From: Bolinopsis microptera
Lineage: Eukaryota > Ctenophora > Tentaculata > Lobata > Bolinopsidae
Reading direction: 5' to 3'
Length of the DNA: 64,000 bases
Assembly (NCBI RefSeq): GCF_026151205.1
Contig: NC_087082.1
Span: 12,867,865 to 12,931,864, forward strand
The stretch's first letter is position 1. Each line of letters opens with the position of its first letter. A program made the translations under genes and the position numbers. The notes beneath the pieces are model-generated. The model did not search any database, was not told where the DNA came from, and worked only from the letters and a program-made list of their open reading frames with translations. Shown piece by piece: positions 48,201 to 58,637 of the stretch.

Positions 48201-51200
48201 GCGTCCAGGAAGGACGTCACCTGATTCAACTGCTCTCTTACTCTCGTTTCCTTACCGAAAACACTCGTGTCACCGGTACCTGTTTGTAGATTATTGTTAC
48301 AGCTAAACGAGAGTTTTAGGGAGAAAACTGCGATCACAATTCTTGTTTATTCTTGATTCGAATGTTCGGTTAACAATCTGAAGTGGAAGACTTACCACAT
48401 ATTGAGGCAGATCTAACGAAGGGCATACACGCCGCATCTATCCTGGAGTCATTGCTGTGGACCTCTATTGGGAAGCAAGGCATGGTGTTGGTACAGGTTT
48501 GTTCACACATTAATCCAAGGAATGGAGCAAATGATGTCTCACTAGGTCCTGCCACTGTCTAGAGTTGTTAGATTTGTTGAGAAGCGGGAAAGAAAAGGAG
48601 AAGAAATGATTTAAATGTAAATGGCATGTAAGTTATTGTATTGAAAAAAGGAAGGGGTTTTAGAACATCAATCTTCAAGGGTCAATTGTACAGATTCTGT
48701 GGCTCACCTGAGCAAGATCGTGGTCGACGAACTGACCGAAATGCATCATAAGGACACTGAACTGAGAGTGAGCCTTGATGGTGTGAGTCCGGATCAAACG
48801 CTGGGAGATCAGCCTGGCAGAGGGAAGAGTACGACCCCAACCACGGGGAGTATTGTACCTGGGAGCAGGAGACTGTTACCTACTCGTGGGATGGAGAAAT
48901 GGCACGGGATTATTGTAGTGTTCTGGTTTTAATAGTGGGAAAATGAATTATATTTGTCTGTAAATGCTTGATTATTGAAATTTCTTGGAATACATTTAAT
49001 TGATTTTAGCATAGAGGGTAAACTGGTGATGAGTTGAGTTCACTAACTTGTTTTCGTAGATAGCGGGAAGGAATCTGTTGATCTTGTTAAGGCTGGAACC
49101 CCAGGTAGGGTGCTTGATGTTGTTACAAGTTCCGTCGTGGGACCTGAACGACATAGCCTGACACCTCATCTGACATTTGGGCTGTCGTTTCTGAGGTAAT
49201 ATTTGTCATACGTTGTATGACCCGCCGCGCACGAAGTGCGCGGCTCCCCCTGTAGCGTCGAAGACGCTACAGTGAAACGACCGTGGGGGTCACCACGTGA
49301 TACAAGGTAATATGCGGTATTTATTTATTTGTTTAAATTAAATTATTATGCACATAGTAATTTTTGTTTCTGAAAGTCAAGATTGTCAACTCATGAAAAT
49401 TATAAGTCCTTTAAATGAAGAACAACATAGCCTGGGGTATGACATTTTTTACACTAATTAGTGAACAAAATAAAATGTATCAAGATCAAGAATCAAGATA
49501 ATTCAGCGTACCCTACGGTGACAGCCAGACAGATCTTCAAGATGGTCAATAGCTTCAGGGCTGAGCAGGGAGTCAAGAGGTCTATTGTTCCTCTCCATAG
49601 ATGTAACGTTCAGGGCTTCAATTTGCTCGTGTATGTAGTTCATTGCATGTTCAAATACCTCTGCTGACTGCAAAATTTCGGGAAATAACGTACACAAATA
49701 ATCTTTTTTTTGGTATTAAAAACTAAAATTTCAAATTCAAATAGCTCAGCAACTAATGTAATAACGTTTTAAAAAGCTGGTTACTGACCATTGCCATGTA
49801 AAGTGCCTGTCTAGTAGGCTGTCTGACCATGTGGAACAAGTCTTGAGGAGTGGGGTGGAAGTTAGGTGCGTTAAAACGGGCTCTGAGGGGAACAGTTTTA
49901 ATATCAAGTAAAACGGGGAAGATAGATAACGAGTTATTGTAAACAATGTTACTAGAATAAAGTTAGTGATCTATATTGTTTTAAATCATTGTGGCAGATT
50001 TTAATCTATAGGCGTTGATTGTTACGTTGATTGCAACAGATTGATCAGACTGCATCTAAAACAAGTGCCAATTTACTTGAGGATGATTTGAGTCTCCTGA
50101 ATAGCACTCTGAACGAACTCCTGAGCGTAATCTAGAGCATCCGATACGAATCTGTCTCCGGGGAATGGTGTGGCATCTGGGGACAGGAGGGTTATACAAA
50201 TTTATACAAATTTATAGTGCTAAGTACATCGAAGAACATGTATTCACATTCCAGTATCCACGAACGAAAAATATACAAAAAAGAGGTTGTCATTTTCGAT
50301 GAACTCACTAGACGCTAACAACTTCTGATAATTCCACTATCCGTGTTCTAAACTTTACAAAACTCACCAGTTACTGCTAAAGCGAACTCATGTCGACTGC
50401 TTCCAGCCAGATTACTGGCTCTACACTCGTAGATACCAGTATCCTCGAACTGTACGGACCTGAACACCAGTCTCTCTTGTACCTCTCCTGGCCGGGTTAC
50501 ATGCTGGATCTCATAGGTTTGAGAGAAGGGCAGATACTGGTTGTCCTGAGGGGGAGGAAGGTTAGTTTTTAGTAAGTTTGGGACTAAGAGAAGGGCAGAA
50601 ACTGGTTGTCCTGAGGGGGAGGAAGGTTAGTTTTTAGTAAGTTTGGGAATAAGAGAAGGGCAGATACTGGTTGTCCTGAGGGGGAGGAGGATTAGTTTTT
50701 AGTAAGTTTGGGACTAAGAGAAGGGCAGATACTGGTTGTCCTGAGGGGGAGGAGGGTTAGTTTTTAGTAAGTTTGGGACTAAAAGAAGGGCAGATACTGG
50801 TTGTCCTGAGGGGGAGGAGGGTTAGTTTTTAGTAAGTTTGGGACTAAAAGAAGGGCAGATACTGGTTGTTCTGAGGGGGAGGAGCGTTAGTTTTTAGTAA
50901 GTTTGGGACTAAGAGAAGGGCAGATACTGGTTGTCCTGAGGGGGAGGAGGGTTAGTTTTTAGTAAGTTTGGGACTAAGAGAAGGGCAGATACTGGTTGTC
51001 CTGAGGGGGAGAAAGGTTAGTTTTTAGTAAGTTTGGGAATAAAAGAAGGGCAGATACTGGTTGTCCTGAGGGGGAGGAGGGTTAGTTTTTAGTAAGTTTG
51101 GGACTAAGAGAAGGGCAGATACTGGTTGTCCTGAGGGGGAGAAAGGTTAGTTTTTAGTAAGTTTGGGACTAAGAGAAGGGCAGATACTGGTTGTCCTGAG

Positions 51201-53843
51201 GGGGAGAAAGGTTAGTTTTTAGTAAGTTTGGGACTAAAAGAAGGGCAGATACTGGTTGTCCTGAGGTGGAGGAGGGTTAGTTTTTAGTAAGTTTGGGACT
51301 AAGAGAAGGGCAGATACTGGTTGTCCTGAGGGGGAGGAGGGTTAGTTTTTAGTAAGTTTTGGACTAAGAGAAGGGCAGATACTGGTTGTCCTGAGGGGGA
51401 GGAGGGTTAGTTTTTAGTAAGTTTGGGACTAAGAGAAGGGCAGATACTGGTTGTCCTGAGAGGGAGGAAGGTTAGTTTTTATTAAGTTTGGGACTAAGAG
51501 AAGGGCAGATACTGGTTGTCCTGAGGGGGAGGAAGGTTAGTTTTTAGTAAGTTTGGGACTAAAAGAAGGGCAGATACTGGTTGTCCTGAGGGGGAGGAAG
51601 GTTAGTTTTGAGTAAGTTTGGGACTAAGAGAAGGGCAGATACTACACATGGCTTGGATTAAGCCTTTGTCAGCAGATTAACAGTCAGAGTCCCATTTGAA
51701 AGTGACCCCCTTTTGTAACAATTTGTACAAAGGTGCTGCAATGAAACTGAACCCCTTAATCAAACCACGATTATATTTCAGGGCGCCAAGAAATTTTTGC
51801 AGTCTTTTGACAGAATTCGGAGGTGAATTATAACTGCTTTATTGCTTCTGTCCCTCCTTGCCGATAATGTGTCCCAGAAACTTGACTTCCTGCGTTTGAT
51901 AATGGCATTATATTGAAAAACTCTACATCGTCTGGCTGGATACAAATAATGGTTCTTTACACGTACGCAGAACAGTGAAGGATGACTAAAGGTATGCAGG
52001 TATTAACACCAGTATCACTAATCGGGACTACTTGTGTGGCACTATTAATAAAACAGCAAAATGCCTTAAAGGAATGCAATTCTCACCAAATTGCATTTCA
52101 AGAATTTCACAAATAATGAAGAATCAATCGAATGCCAACATAGTGAAGAAGTGCTAAAATAACATCTATAGTTAGTTAGACATGACAGTGGATAAATTGC
52201 TAAATAATAACTTGCCTTGAACCATTCGATAACTGGAGTGGGACCACCGAACACTGAACAACTGAATACGGCACTGCCTCCAAACGGTACCCACGCATCT
52301 TTGGGTGGCTCCCTAAACTGAGGGGTAACTGAAAATATTTTGTTACTCGTTTCTAAAAATATTTTTCCTCAGTCGAATAAGTACGTTATACGCCTGGAAA
52401 CTTCATCTCGATTAAACCTGAATTAAGATCACAAGTAAATCTAATAGTCCACTCACTAAGGACTTGTAAGATGGCGCTGGCCTCCGCGACTCCCCCGGCG
52501 TTGGTAGCTACACAAATATACTTTCCACTGTCACTGGGATTCGGGAACCTGATCCGCAGGGTCTTGTACGCATCTGTTTCGTACCTTCCACTAGGATGGT
52601 TCTCCGGCTCCACGATCGTTATATTCTGATCGAACATGCCGGTTATTAACATGCCGGTTGTAAACATGCCGGTTAGACATCATGGGGGAACTTGGTACAT
52701 GGGTAAACTTGGTAGATATAAAGGATATTTATGAGGAGTTTAATTAACTATTGGACAAGGTGTAGCCCCATAAATTGGTTGAGAAATTTTCAATATTATC
52801 TAAAAGCAGTTCGGCTGCCAATAAATCACCTCGAAAGTTTCGACTCTCCATGTGATTTTAGGGCGAGGGTTGCCATTAGCCCTGCACGCGATACCGATAA
52901 TATCAGCATCAAGGGAGTTCGTATCTTGGGGTCTGGTCGTTATCTTGGGAGGATCTGAGAGAGAATTTTCAATATACCAAATCGAAACCAAGCAAAAAAT
53001 GTACAGTATTATGTAAACTGGTAATAAAAAGTGGAGTGCGAATGTGTTTTAGTTGGCAGAACTTCTGAGTTGTGGCTAACCTAGGACGAGAACTCTAGAG
53101 GCGGCCCAGGAACGTCCTCCATCATTTGTAGCCACGCAGACGTACTGAGCACTGTAACCAGCTGTAACCTGATGGGAATTAAATGTTAAAATTCTTTTCC
53201 CAGTTCTCAGAAAATATCAAATAAATTTTTAACTACCATTAAGCTGGGAGTTTTTAGTATGGAATGGAAATACTCACATCTCGGGCGTAAAGATGGCCCT
53301 TCTTCGTGACCAGGAAGTTGCCGCCGGCGTAGTTCCGTATTTCCTCTTTGGTTAAATCGTCAGGAATCACTGGTGGATTCCTGAGCTGACTTCTCCCTGG
53401 AGATAGTCGTCAAATATTTTAACTGGTGTAAGTGCAATTTACTGTTTGGTCACCAAGTTTATATTTCTGCAAACAACATCGTATGAGTTCACTTACACCT
53501 CATGCCATCATATCAAATATCAAGACTTTAAAAATAAAATGTGCCCACAAAAAACGAGTAACTAATACAAGTAATATAAGTATAACGTATAGAGGTAGAT
53601 AGTAGATACACATTACACAGTACAGCTGTGTTGAATAATATAAAGTTGTATAACGGTTAACATACCAATAAACCACTCGATAGTAGGTTTAGGATCGCCC
53701 TGTGCTTCACAAGGTAAGTGTATCAGAGCTCCTACGTGCACTGTAATGTCACTTGGGGAGATTTTGATCGTCGGGCGGGCACTGACTGCGTCCTGGGACA
53801 GGGTCCCAGCCAGCAGCAGGCTGAAGAGAAGGAGCACAACCAT
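42240..53843 (-). CDS. PXDN-like: Peroxidasin-like Ig/haem peroxidase, copy 2 (three Ig domains, shortened C-terminus)
   Basis: 25 coding exons with consistent phases, about 1,171 aa: 53666-53843, 53278-53396, 53081-53168, 52830-52954, 52457-52625, 52216-52328, 50368-50545, 50077-50176, 49789-49882, 49512-49667, 49048-49190, 48708-48858, 48396-48558, 48150-48279, 47378-47532, 47024-47214, 46697-46838, 44510-44590, 44223-44329, 43940-44059, 43641-43771, 43287-43434, 43019-43121, 42421-42795, 42240-42295. The first exon joins the signal peptide directly to the second Ig domain of copy 1 ([17 protein letters not shown]), so one Ig domain and two introns are absent. The peroxidase domain keeps all key residues. 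In the last exon a CGA-to-TGA change (42240-42242) and, further on, a 1-base deletion remove about 45 coiled-coil residues. Probably still able to make a secreted peroxidase; could also be an early pseudogene. Confidence 0.82.
44712..45995. mobile_element. Copy-2-specific 1.28-kb intron insert with inverted ends and internal direct repeats
   Basis: Absent from copy 1, where GCAAATATAAATGAG is continuous. Inside, CCTTACTCGGGATTATTA (44769) and its reverse complement (to about 45738) are inverted ends. A block of about 55 bp with CATATTTTTCCCGAACCA and ACCGGTCGTTAATAAACCCG occurs at both about 44822-44876 and 45670-45722 in direct orientation. Part of it also pairs with the other end. A 95-codon frame (44820-45107) starts in the repeat and is not convincing. 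A DNA transposon of unclear class, possibly nested. Confidence 0.6.
49195..49313 (+). mobile_element. Three-hairpin mini-transposon with 8-bp TSD, intact copy
   Basis: The 103-bp element 49203-49305 is flanked by GGTAATAT (49195-49202 and 49306-49313) and is absent from the same intron of copy 1, so it moved after the duplication. It is nearly all stem: GTCATAC-GTT-GTATGAC (49205-49221), CCGCGCAC-GAA-GTGCGCGG (49225-49243) and a 10-bp stem CTGTAGCGTC-GAA-GACGCTACAG (49250-49272). The ends are TTGTCATACG and GTGATACAA. No ORF; must be mobilised in trans, with an hAT- or P-type TSD size. Confidence 0.88.
50523..51652 (-). repeat. Splice-acceptor-derived 65-bp minisatellite, 17.4 units (copy 2)
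   Basis: Unit starts fall every 65 bp exactly, from 50523 to 51628. Unit content is as in copy 1: branchpoint-like CTAAC, pyrimidine tract, CCCCTCAG and the first about 22 nt of the exon 50368-50545. The array ends abruptly at ACTACACATGG where gypsy-like sequence begins. The host intron has a GC donor (AAG/GCAAGT at 52215-52210). Confidence 0.95.
51653..51893 (-). pseudogene. Ty3/gypsy-type reverse transcriptase fragment
   Basis: The minus strand encodes [13 protein letters not shown], then after a stop and a gap, [11 protein letters not shown] and further FS[13 protein letters not shown]: the motif series at the end of gypsy RT leading into RNase H. About 80 codons, with an in-frame stop; no LTRs nearby. 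It replaces about 0.6 kb of intron present in copy 1. A dead fragment. Confidence 0.75.
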
Positions 53844-53859
53844 GCACTGATCTGCTTAA

Positions 53860-56040
53860 AATATAGGGTGGAAATTTGCTAGATTTGGGTAATAATGTAA
53901 AAATAACGAATTTGAATGGTGGGCTACTTGATAGGATTGTTGACATGTTAGAGGTATTAGAGGTGTTGCAACTTTGCAAGATGGCATAGGCTAGCCAGCT
54001 ATAAATATAAGTCCAGCTTCAGAATCCTGATCCTGCAGGGCTGCAGTGTGCAAATGTACTGGCTGCAAGGAGCCCCCACGTATTATGTAAAGATGTAAGT
54101 ACGTGATGCACAATTCTAACTAACAGGTCTAAACATAGAAATACAGCAACCTTATCAAAAACTTTCGACCATGGAAAATCCAGATTCCAGATTGTATTTG
54201 CTGTCTTGATGTCAGCAATAAAAATATCAATGCATGAAATATTGTACGATATTTCGGTTACCAGCTTATCGGGGTACGAGATATCGTTATATCAGGATCA
54301 ACATTTTAGTTGTATAGCAACATTATAGCGCCAAAACTACAGTATAACAGCAGTATAGCGCCAAAACAAGTGGTATTGAAGCTGGTAGTGGTACTCAGTA
54401 AGGGCACATAATCTGTTAACAAGATGTTTAAAAAAGAAGTGTGCGGTTCACTGAGTTTTTGAACGACTGAAGAGTGAAGGCGGGTGAGGACAGAAAGATC
54501 ATAGTTACAAAAGTACAAACAACATGACATCTACAGATTCACACGTATAGTACGTATCAGCTCTTATTATTGAAACTGGAACGAGAAAGGCTGATATAAT
54601 TACGAGATCTTAGTTTTGGACGATATGCACTGATACTAAAGCTGCAAAGCAAGAAAAAACTCGAAAGGCATAAACTAGTAATTTGTATATCTGATGACAG
54701 TGCACTGCCGGTATACTTTTGAAGTAAGTTAGATCAGAGAAAGAAAACCTACTAGCTACTTACAGAATACAAACGCCACAAGGGCACAAAGTTTTAAACT
54801 TAAGGCTCGCTCATTAAATTACTGAACGTGGCATACTAATTAAACTGTTTACTTTTCAAGCTTCAACGCGAAACTAGGACGTACATTTAAGATTCCTCAG
54901 CTTATAATGACAAAGTTTATCAGTCTACTAGGTTAATGAAATTTGAGCGTGTTAACGAGGCACTGTCTACATGACACGGATACGGATAACAGAACTAAAG
55001 GAATAAGGATGAGAACAACTTACAACACAAAACATTTCCGGATCAAGTGGAACAAAATATTACAATGAATTATAAAAGGGTCTCCGAATAAGATCATTCC
55101 AACAAACGTGCGTCCTTCACATATTTTCATCGCGCGGCGTAGTCAGTGACAGTATATGTGTTGATTATATTATGGTGCGACTTTTTCAACTCTAAAACAA
55201 TTCTTCGGCAAGTAATACAATAGGGGGGGGGGGGGGTGGAAAACTTATCACCTCATTCAATTATCAAACGAAATGATTAATGTTCCAATAAAATGGTGAA
55301 TTTTTATTTATTTAACAGGCTTTTAGTTTTGGACAGTGATTGAATGATCAACTTATTCCAAACACAAAGGTGTTAGAAAATAGAAACATCTCACACTTGC
55401 AGTAGATCAAGGTTCCAGATTCGTTCACGATCGAATTTATTTTCCACAAACTAACCTTGTTAAAACAATCGTATTAATTCATTTGGGCACTGCAATTGTA
55501 GACGAAGGAATGAGTCTCTGGAGAATCAAATAGTTAAGATTGAAACATACTATTACTGTTGACTCCTTGTTCACTCAATTTTCCGTCTTGGTGATGATTT
55601 TTACCGATACTAATTTTAGGACACCTCACTCCATAACTGATTATAACTTGGTATAAATTCACATCTAGGAGATCTTGTACACGTGTATCATGATTAGATA
55701 ATCGTAGCCTTTCTTATGGAGGGTATATTACAAGGTGGTCCTGATCAGGTCATTTGTCCACGTTGCAGGTTTTAGCAAATAAATTTACCTGTGCAGCTTT
55801 AAAATGAGTTTGCATTGCCACAAGTAATGAACTTGTAATTCCGTTAATTTCACTGAATGATTTGATGCCTCATGACGCATATTACTAAAGACATGTTGTG
55901 TTATAACTTTATAAGTGAAAGATTGCTAAATTGTTAAACCTGGGCATTTTAAGATATATGGAATTGTATCCTATTAGGTTTCTGTAGGAATTGTGAGATG
56001 CTGATCTAATTAAGTTCTAGGAGGTTAAATAATTTACATA
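53860..56040 (-). promoter_or_regulatory. Upstream region of peroxidasin-like copy 2
   Basis: Homologous to 35830-37970, including the acceptor before the ATG. It has two GCGCCAAA (E2F-like) sites at 54328 and 54358, against three in copy 1. A G-run lies at about 55225-55240, and otherwise only small indels separate the copies. Promoter elements are not otherwise recognisable. Confidence 0.35.
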
Positions 56041-56416
56041 CTGGATTTGTCAAATTGGCAGGTTTTTGGATAATTTGATTATACAATGTGTTATGATCGT
56101 ATAACTAATCTAGTAATCAGGAAATATTGTGTGTGATCACATACACACGCTAGGGGAGTAGTTTAGACGTAAACTTGAGTTGTGTTGTAGCAGACCTGGC
56201 CCAGAGAATCGAAAATAGTACGATTTTTAGTGATGAAATCGAAGCGAAAACCCTGTAACCATATTACATTAGGACGCAATGAAACTACCGGACCACGATG
56301 TATGGGGACTTGACACGGCGGCTGCTTTTCGAGGAGGCTGAACAAGATTAAACTAGATATAAATATAATTACCGTTCTTTAGGACAAATTGCTTTAAAAT
56401 ACACTTGAATTTTATC
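56041..56416. other. Unique DNA before the second family-A element
   Basis: The duplication ends here. A 60-codon minus frame (56163-56345) shows no domain and is not supported. Confidence 0.35.
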
Positions 56417-57134
56417 TACCTTATCAGACCTTATTTGTACGGACATTAAATGAACAGACATAGTTATGAACGGACATTAATATGAACGCTAAAAGGCATT
56501 CAAAACCATCAAAAATCCGAATTTTTTTCATTTTTTAAAACTTTTAAAAAACTTTAGCAAATGATTTTTAAATCCATTTTTATACTATAAATAAGAAAAG
56601 CGGTTCTTTTGCGATAGTCAAAACGCGACAACTAGCGCTGGATGGCGACAACTAGCGCTATCCAGCGCTAGTTGTCGCCATCCAGCGCTAGTTGTCGCCA
56701 TCCAGCGCTAGTTGTCGCTATCCAGCGCTATTTGACGCTGGCTATGCGACACTGTCGCACGCAATAGTTTGCGATGGCCACTGCCAGCGCAACTGGCCAT
56801 CGCAGAAAACAGTTCGATAACTAGCGCTGGATAGCGACAACTAGCGCTGGCCAGCGCTGGCCATCGATATCCAGCGCAATATTTTTGCGCTATTACTCGT
56901 CAGCTAGCGCTGGCCAGCGCTAACCAGCGCTAACCAGCGCTAACCAGCGCAAACCAGCGCTAACCAGCGCTAACCAGCGCGCGCGCTAACCAGCGCTGGC
57001 CAGCGTTAGCCAGCGCAATGTATCAAAATCATATACTTGCAATATTACTCGAATGATGATTAATCACTTTACACTCGACTGTCACGTGACTTTTTAAACC
57101 CATTCTCTGACTCTAGCTGGTTCTGAACGACTTT

Positions 57135-57228
57135 TCGAAACCCTAACCCTCTAATCTGATCCCAACCCTAACCCTATCCCAATCCTTAACAAAAACATAT
57201 GCTGGTACCCTAACCCTAACGAGAAATT
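57135..57228 (+). repeat. Degenerate interstitial telomere-like CCCTAA repeats
   Basis: AACCCTAACCCTCTAATC, then CCCAACCCTAACCCTATCCC, and ACCCTAACCCTAACG are spaced over 94 bp. CCCTAA/TTAGGG is the animal telomere unit. Two perfect units also start copy A at 4911, so they appear to be part of the repeat rather than a chromosome end. Confidence 0.6.
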
Positions 57229-57453
57229 AGACTAACTTCCTTATACGGTCATATCACGTGATCGATACAGTTTTTCGCCAATATCTCGTCAGGAGAGCAT
57301 TTTAACCCTATGTCCAATGTCATGGGGGTTGATTCGGAATTAGCGTCCGAAAATACATTGCATCGATTGAAGTTGGTTACAACCATCGGGGGCCCTTTTA
57401 GAACAATCTCGAAGATCGACTGTATAGTAGAGTGATTTGGCTATTTAGCACGG
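57207..57453 (+). repeat. Dispersed repeat beginning with (CCCTAA)2, copy B
   Basis: Homologous to 4911-5149 over its whole length (see copy A). It includes TATCACGTGATCGATACAG, which contains the E-box palindrome TCACGTGA. It forms the non-array centre of the AGCGCT element. Confidence 0.8.
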
Positions 57454-58047
57454 TATTAGTATTACTCGTCAGCCAGCGCTGGCCAGTGCAATATAGTTGC
57501 GATATTACTCGTCAGCTAGCGCTGGTTAGCGATGGTTAGCGCTGGTTAGCGCTGGTTAGCGCTGGTTAGCGCTGGTTAGCGCTGGTTAGCGCTGGTTAGC
57601 GCTGGCTGTCGCTTAGCGCTGGCCAGCGCTAGTTGTCGCTATCCAGCGCTAGTTGTCGCTATCCAGCGCTAGTTATCGAACTGTTTTCTGCGATGGCCAG
57701 TTGCGCTGGCCATCGCAAACTATCGCGTGCGACAGTGTCGCATAGCCAGCGACAACTAGCGCTGGATAGCGACAACTAGCGCTGGATGGCGACAACTAGC
57801 GCTGGATGGCGACAACTAGCGCTGGATAGCGACAATTATCGAACATATATATTTTGCGCTGGCCAGCGTTAATATCCAGCGCTGGATAGCGACAACTAGC
57901 GCTGGATGGCGACAACTAGCGCTTGATAGCGCTAGTTGTCGCCATTCAGCGCTAGTTGTCGCGTTTTGACTATCGCAAAAGAACCAGAAAAGCAGTCGTT
58001 AAAGCAGTAAAAAAGTTAAAATATGTGTACATGATCAGTGTCTAATA

Positions 58048-58230
58048 TTACATAATATCATCTTCATCAAATGGGTTTTCGTGCATGAAATAGTCCATGC
58101 TCAAACTACCCCAGTCCTGCATTTCAGTGTTAATTTTTACAACTAGCCATTCGGTGTGAAGTGGTTTTATCTTAGACAACTTTAGGTTAACCTTGACATC
58201 ACGTGGAGCTTTCCTAGCACTGTTTTTAGA
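58048..58230 (-). pseudogene. Short coding tail, possibly transposase C-terminus
   Basis: A minus frame of about 60 codons ends at TAA 58048-58050: SARKAPRDVKVNLKLSKIK, PLHTEWLVVKIN, a middle with DWGSLSMDYF and an acidic end NPFDEDDIM. The KPLH-x2-WL pattern is seen near the ends of some DDE transposases, and the acidic tail is typical. No start codon; the upstream part is replaced by element end sequence. It could be the autonomous family-A transposase relic. Confidence 0.35.
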
Positions 58231-58637
58231 AAAAATTTCTACGGACTTTAACTTGGACGGACTTTAAATGAACGGACTTTATTTGAACGGACATTAAAAT
58301 GGACGTTATAACGGCCTCCAGCGTTCAATTAATGTCCGTCCAAATTAATAAGGTCCGATACGGATAAGGTATTTTATTATAAGCTGAGCAGCTTATAGTT
58401 ATCGGGTGGCACCGGTATTTCTGCCAAATCTCAATAATTGTAAGCATGAACGAAGCATCTAGTCCTCAGCTAAGGAGGTATCGTTTTGCATTTGCGGACG
58501 GTTATTCAAATTAATATCATTTCCTTTTGTTTGGGAAAGAGAGACACTGGCAGCGGTCCATTCTACCCATGATTATGGGTTTTGGTCAAATATCATCTCT
58601 TTTTGATTATAATGTCAGGGTACTTTACAAAGTCGAA

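Larger units (their letters stand above)
41945..56040. repeat. Tandem segmental duplication, unit 2
   Basis: Direct-repeat partner of about 22690-37970. Differences from unit 1: an added insert of about 1.28 kb (44712-45995), an added 103-bp hairpin element (49203-49305), an expanded 65-bp minisatellite, a gypsy-like fragment replacing about 0.6 kb of intron, and a 1.2-kb deletion at the 5' end of the gene. Confidence 0.85.
56594..57993. mobile_element. 1.38-kb element built of inverted AGCGCT arrays, 8-bp TSD
   Basis: The element 56602-57985 is flanked by AGAAAAGC (56594-56601 and 57986-57993). Its TIRs begin GGTTCTTTTGCGATAGTC and extend about 100 bp. Almost all of both halves consists of 17-20-bp units combining TAGTTGTCGC, CCAGCGC and GCTAACCAGC, with about 40 AGCGCT palindromes, arranged as the reverse complement of each other about a centre. 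The centre (57030-57460) holds degenerate CCCTAA repeats and the dispersed repeat copy B. No ORF. The TSD size fits hAT or P superfamilies. Confidence 0.85.
56417..58371. mobile_element. Family-A TIR element with a nested insert
   Basis: Ends CCTTATCAGACCTTATTTG (56419) and CCGATACGGATAAGG (to 58369) are flanked by TA (56417-56418, 58370-58371). CGGACATTA-type subterminal repeats occur at both ends and match 40345-41153 over about 170 bp left and 130 bp right. The interior holds a nested 1.38-kb element (56602-57985) and a short minus-strand coding tail (58048-58230). Confidence 0.75.

Noticed and set aside
56600-57990. A CRISPR-like array in the repeat-rich AGCGCT region
   Set aside because: Units are contiguous, variable and mirrored, with no unique spacers; the locus is eukaryotic and bounded by TIRs and an 8-bp TSD.
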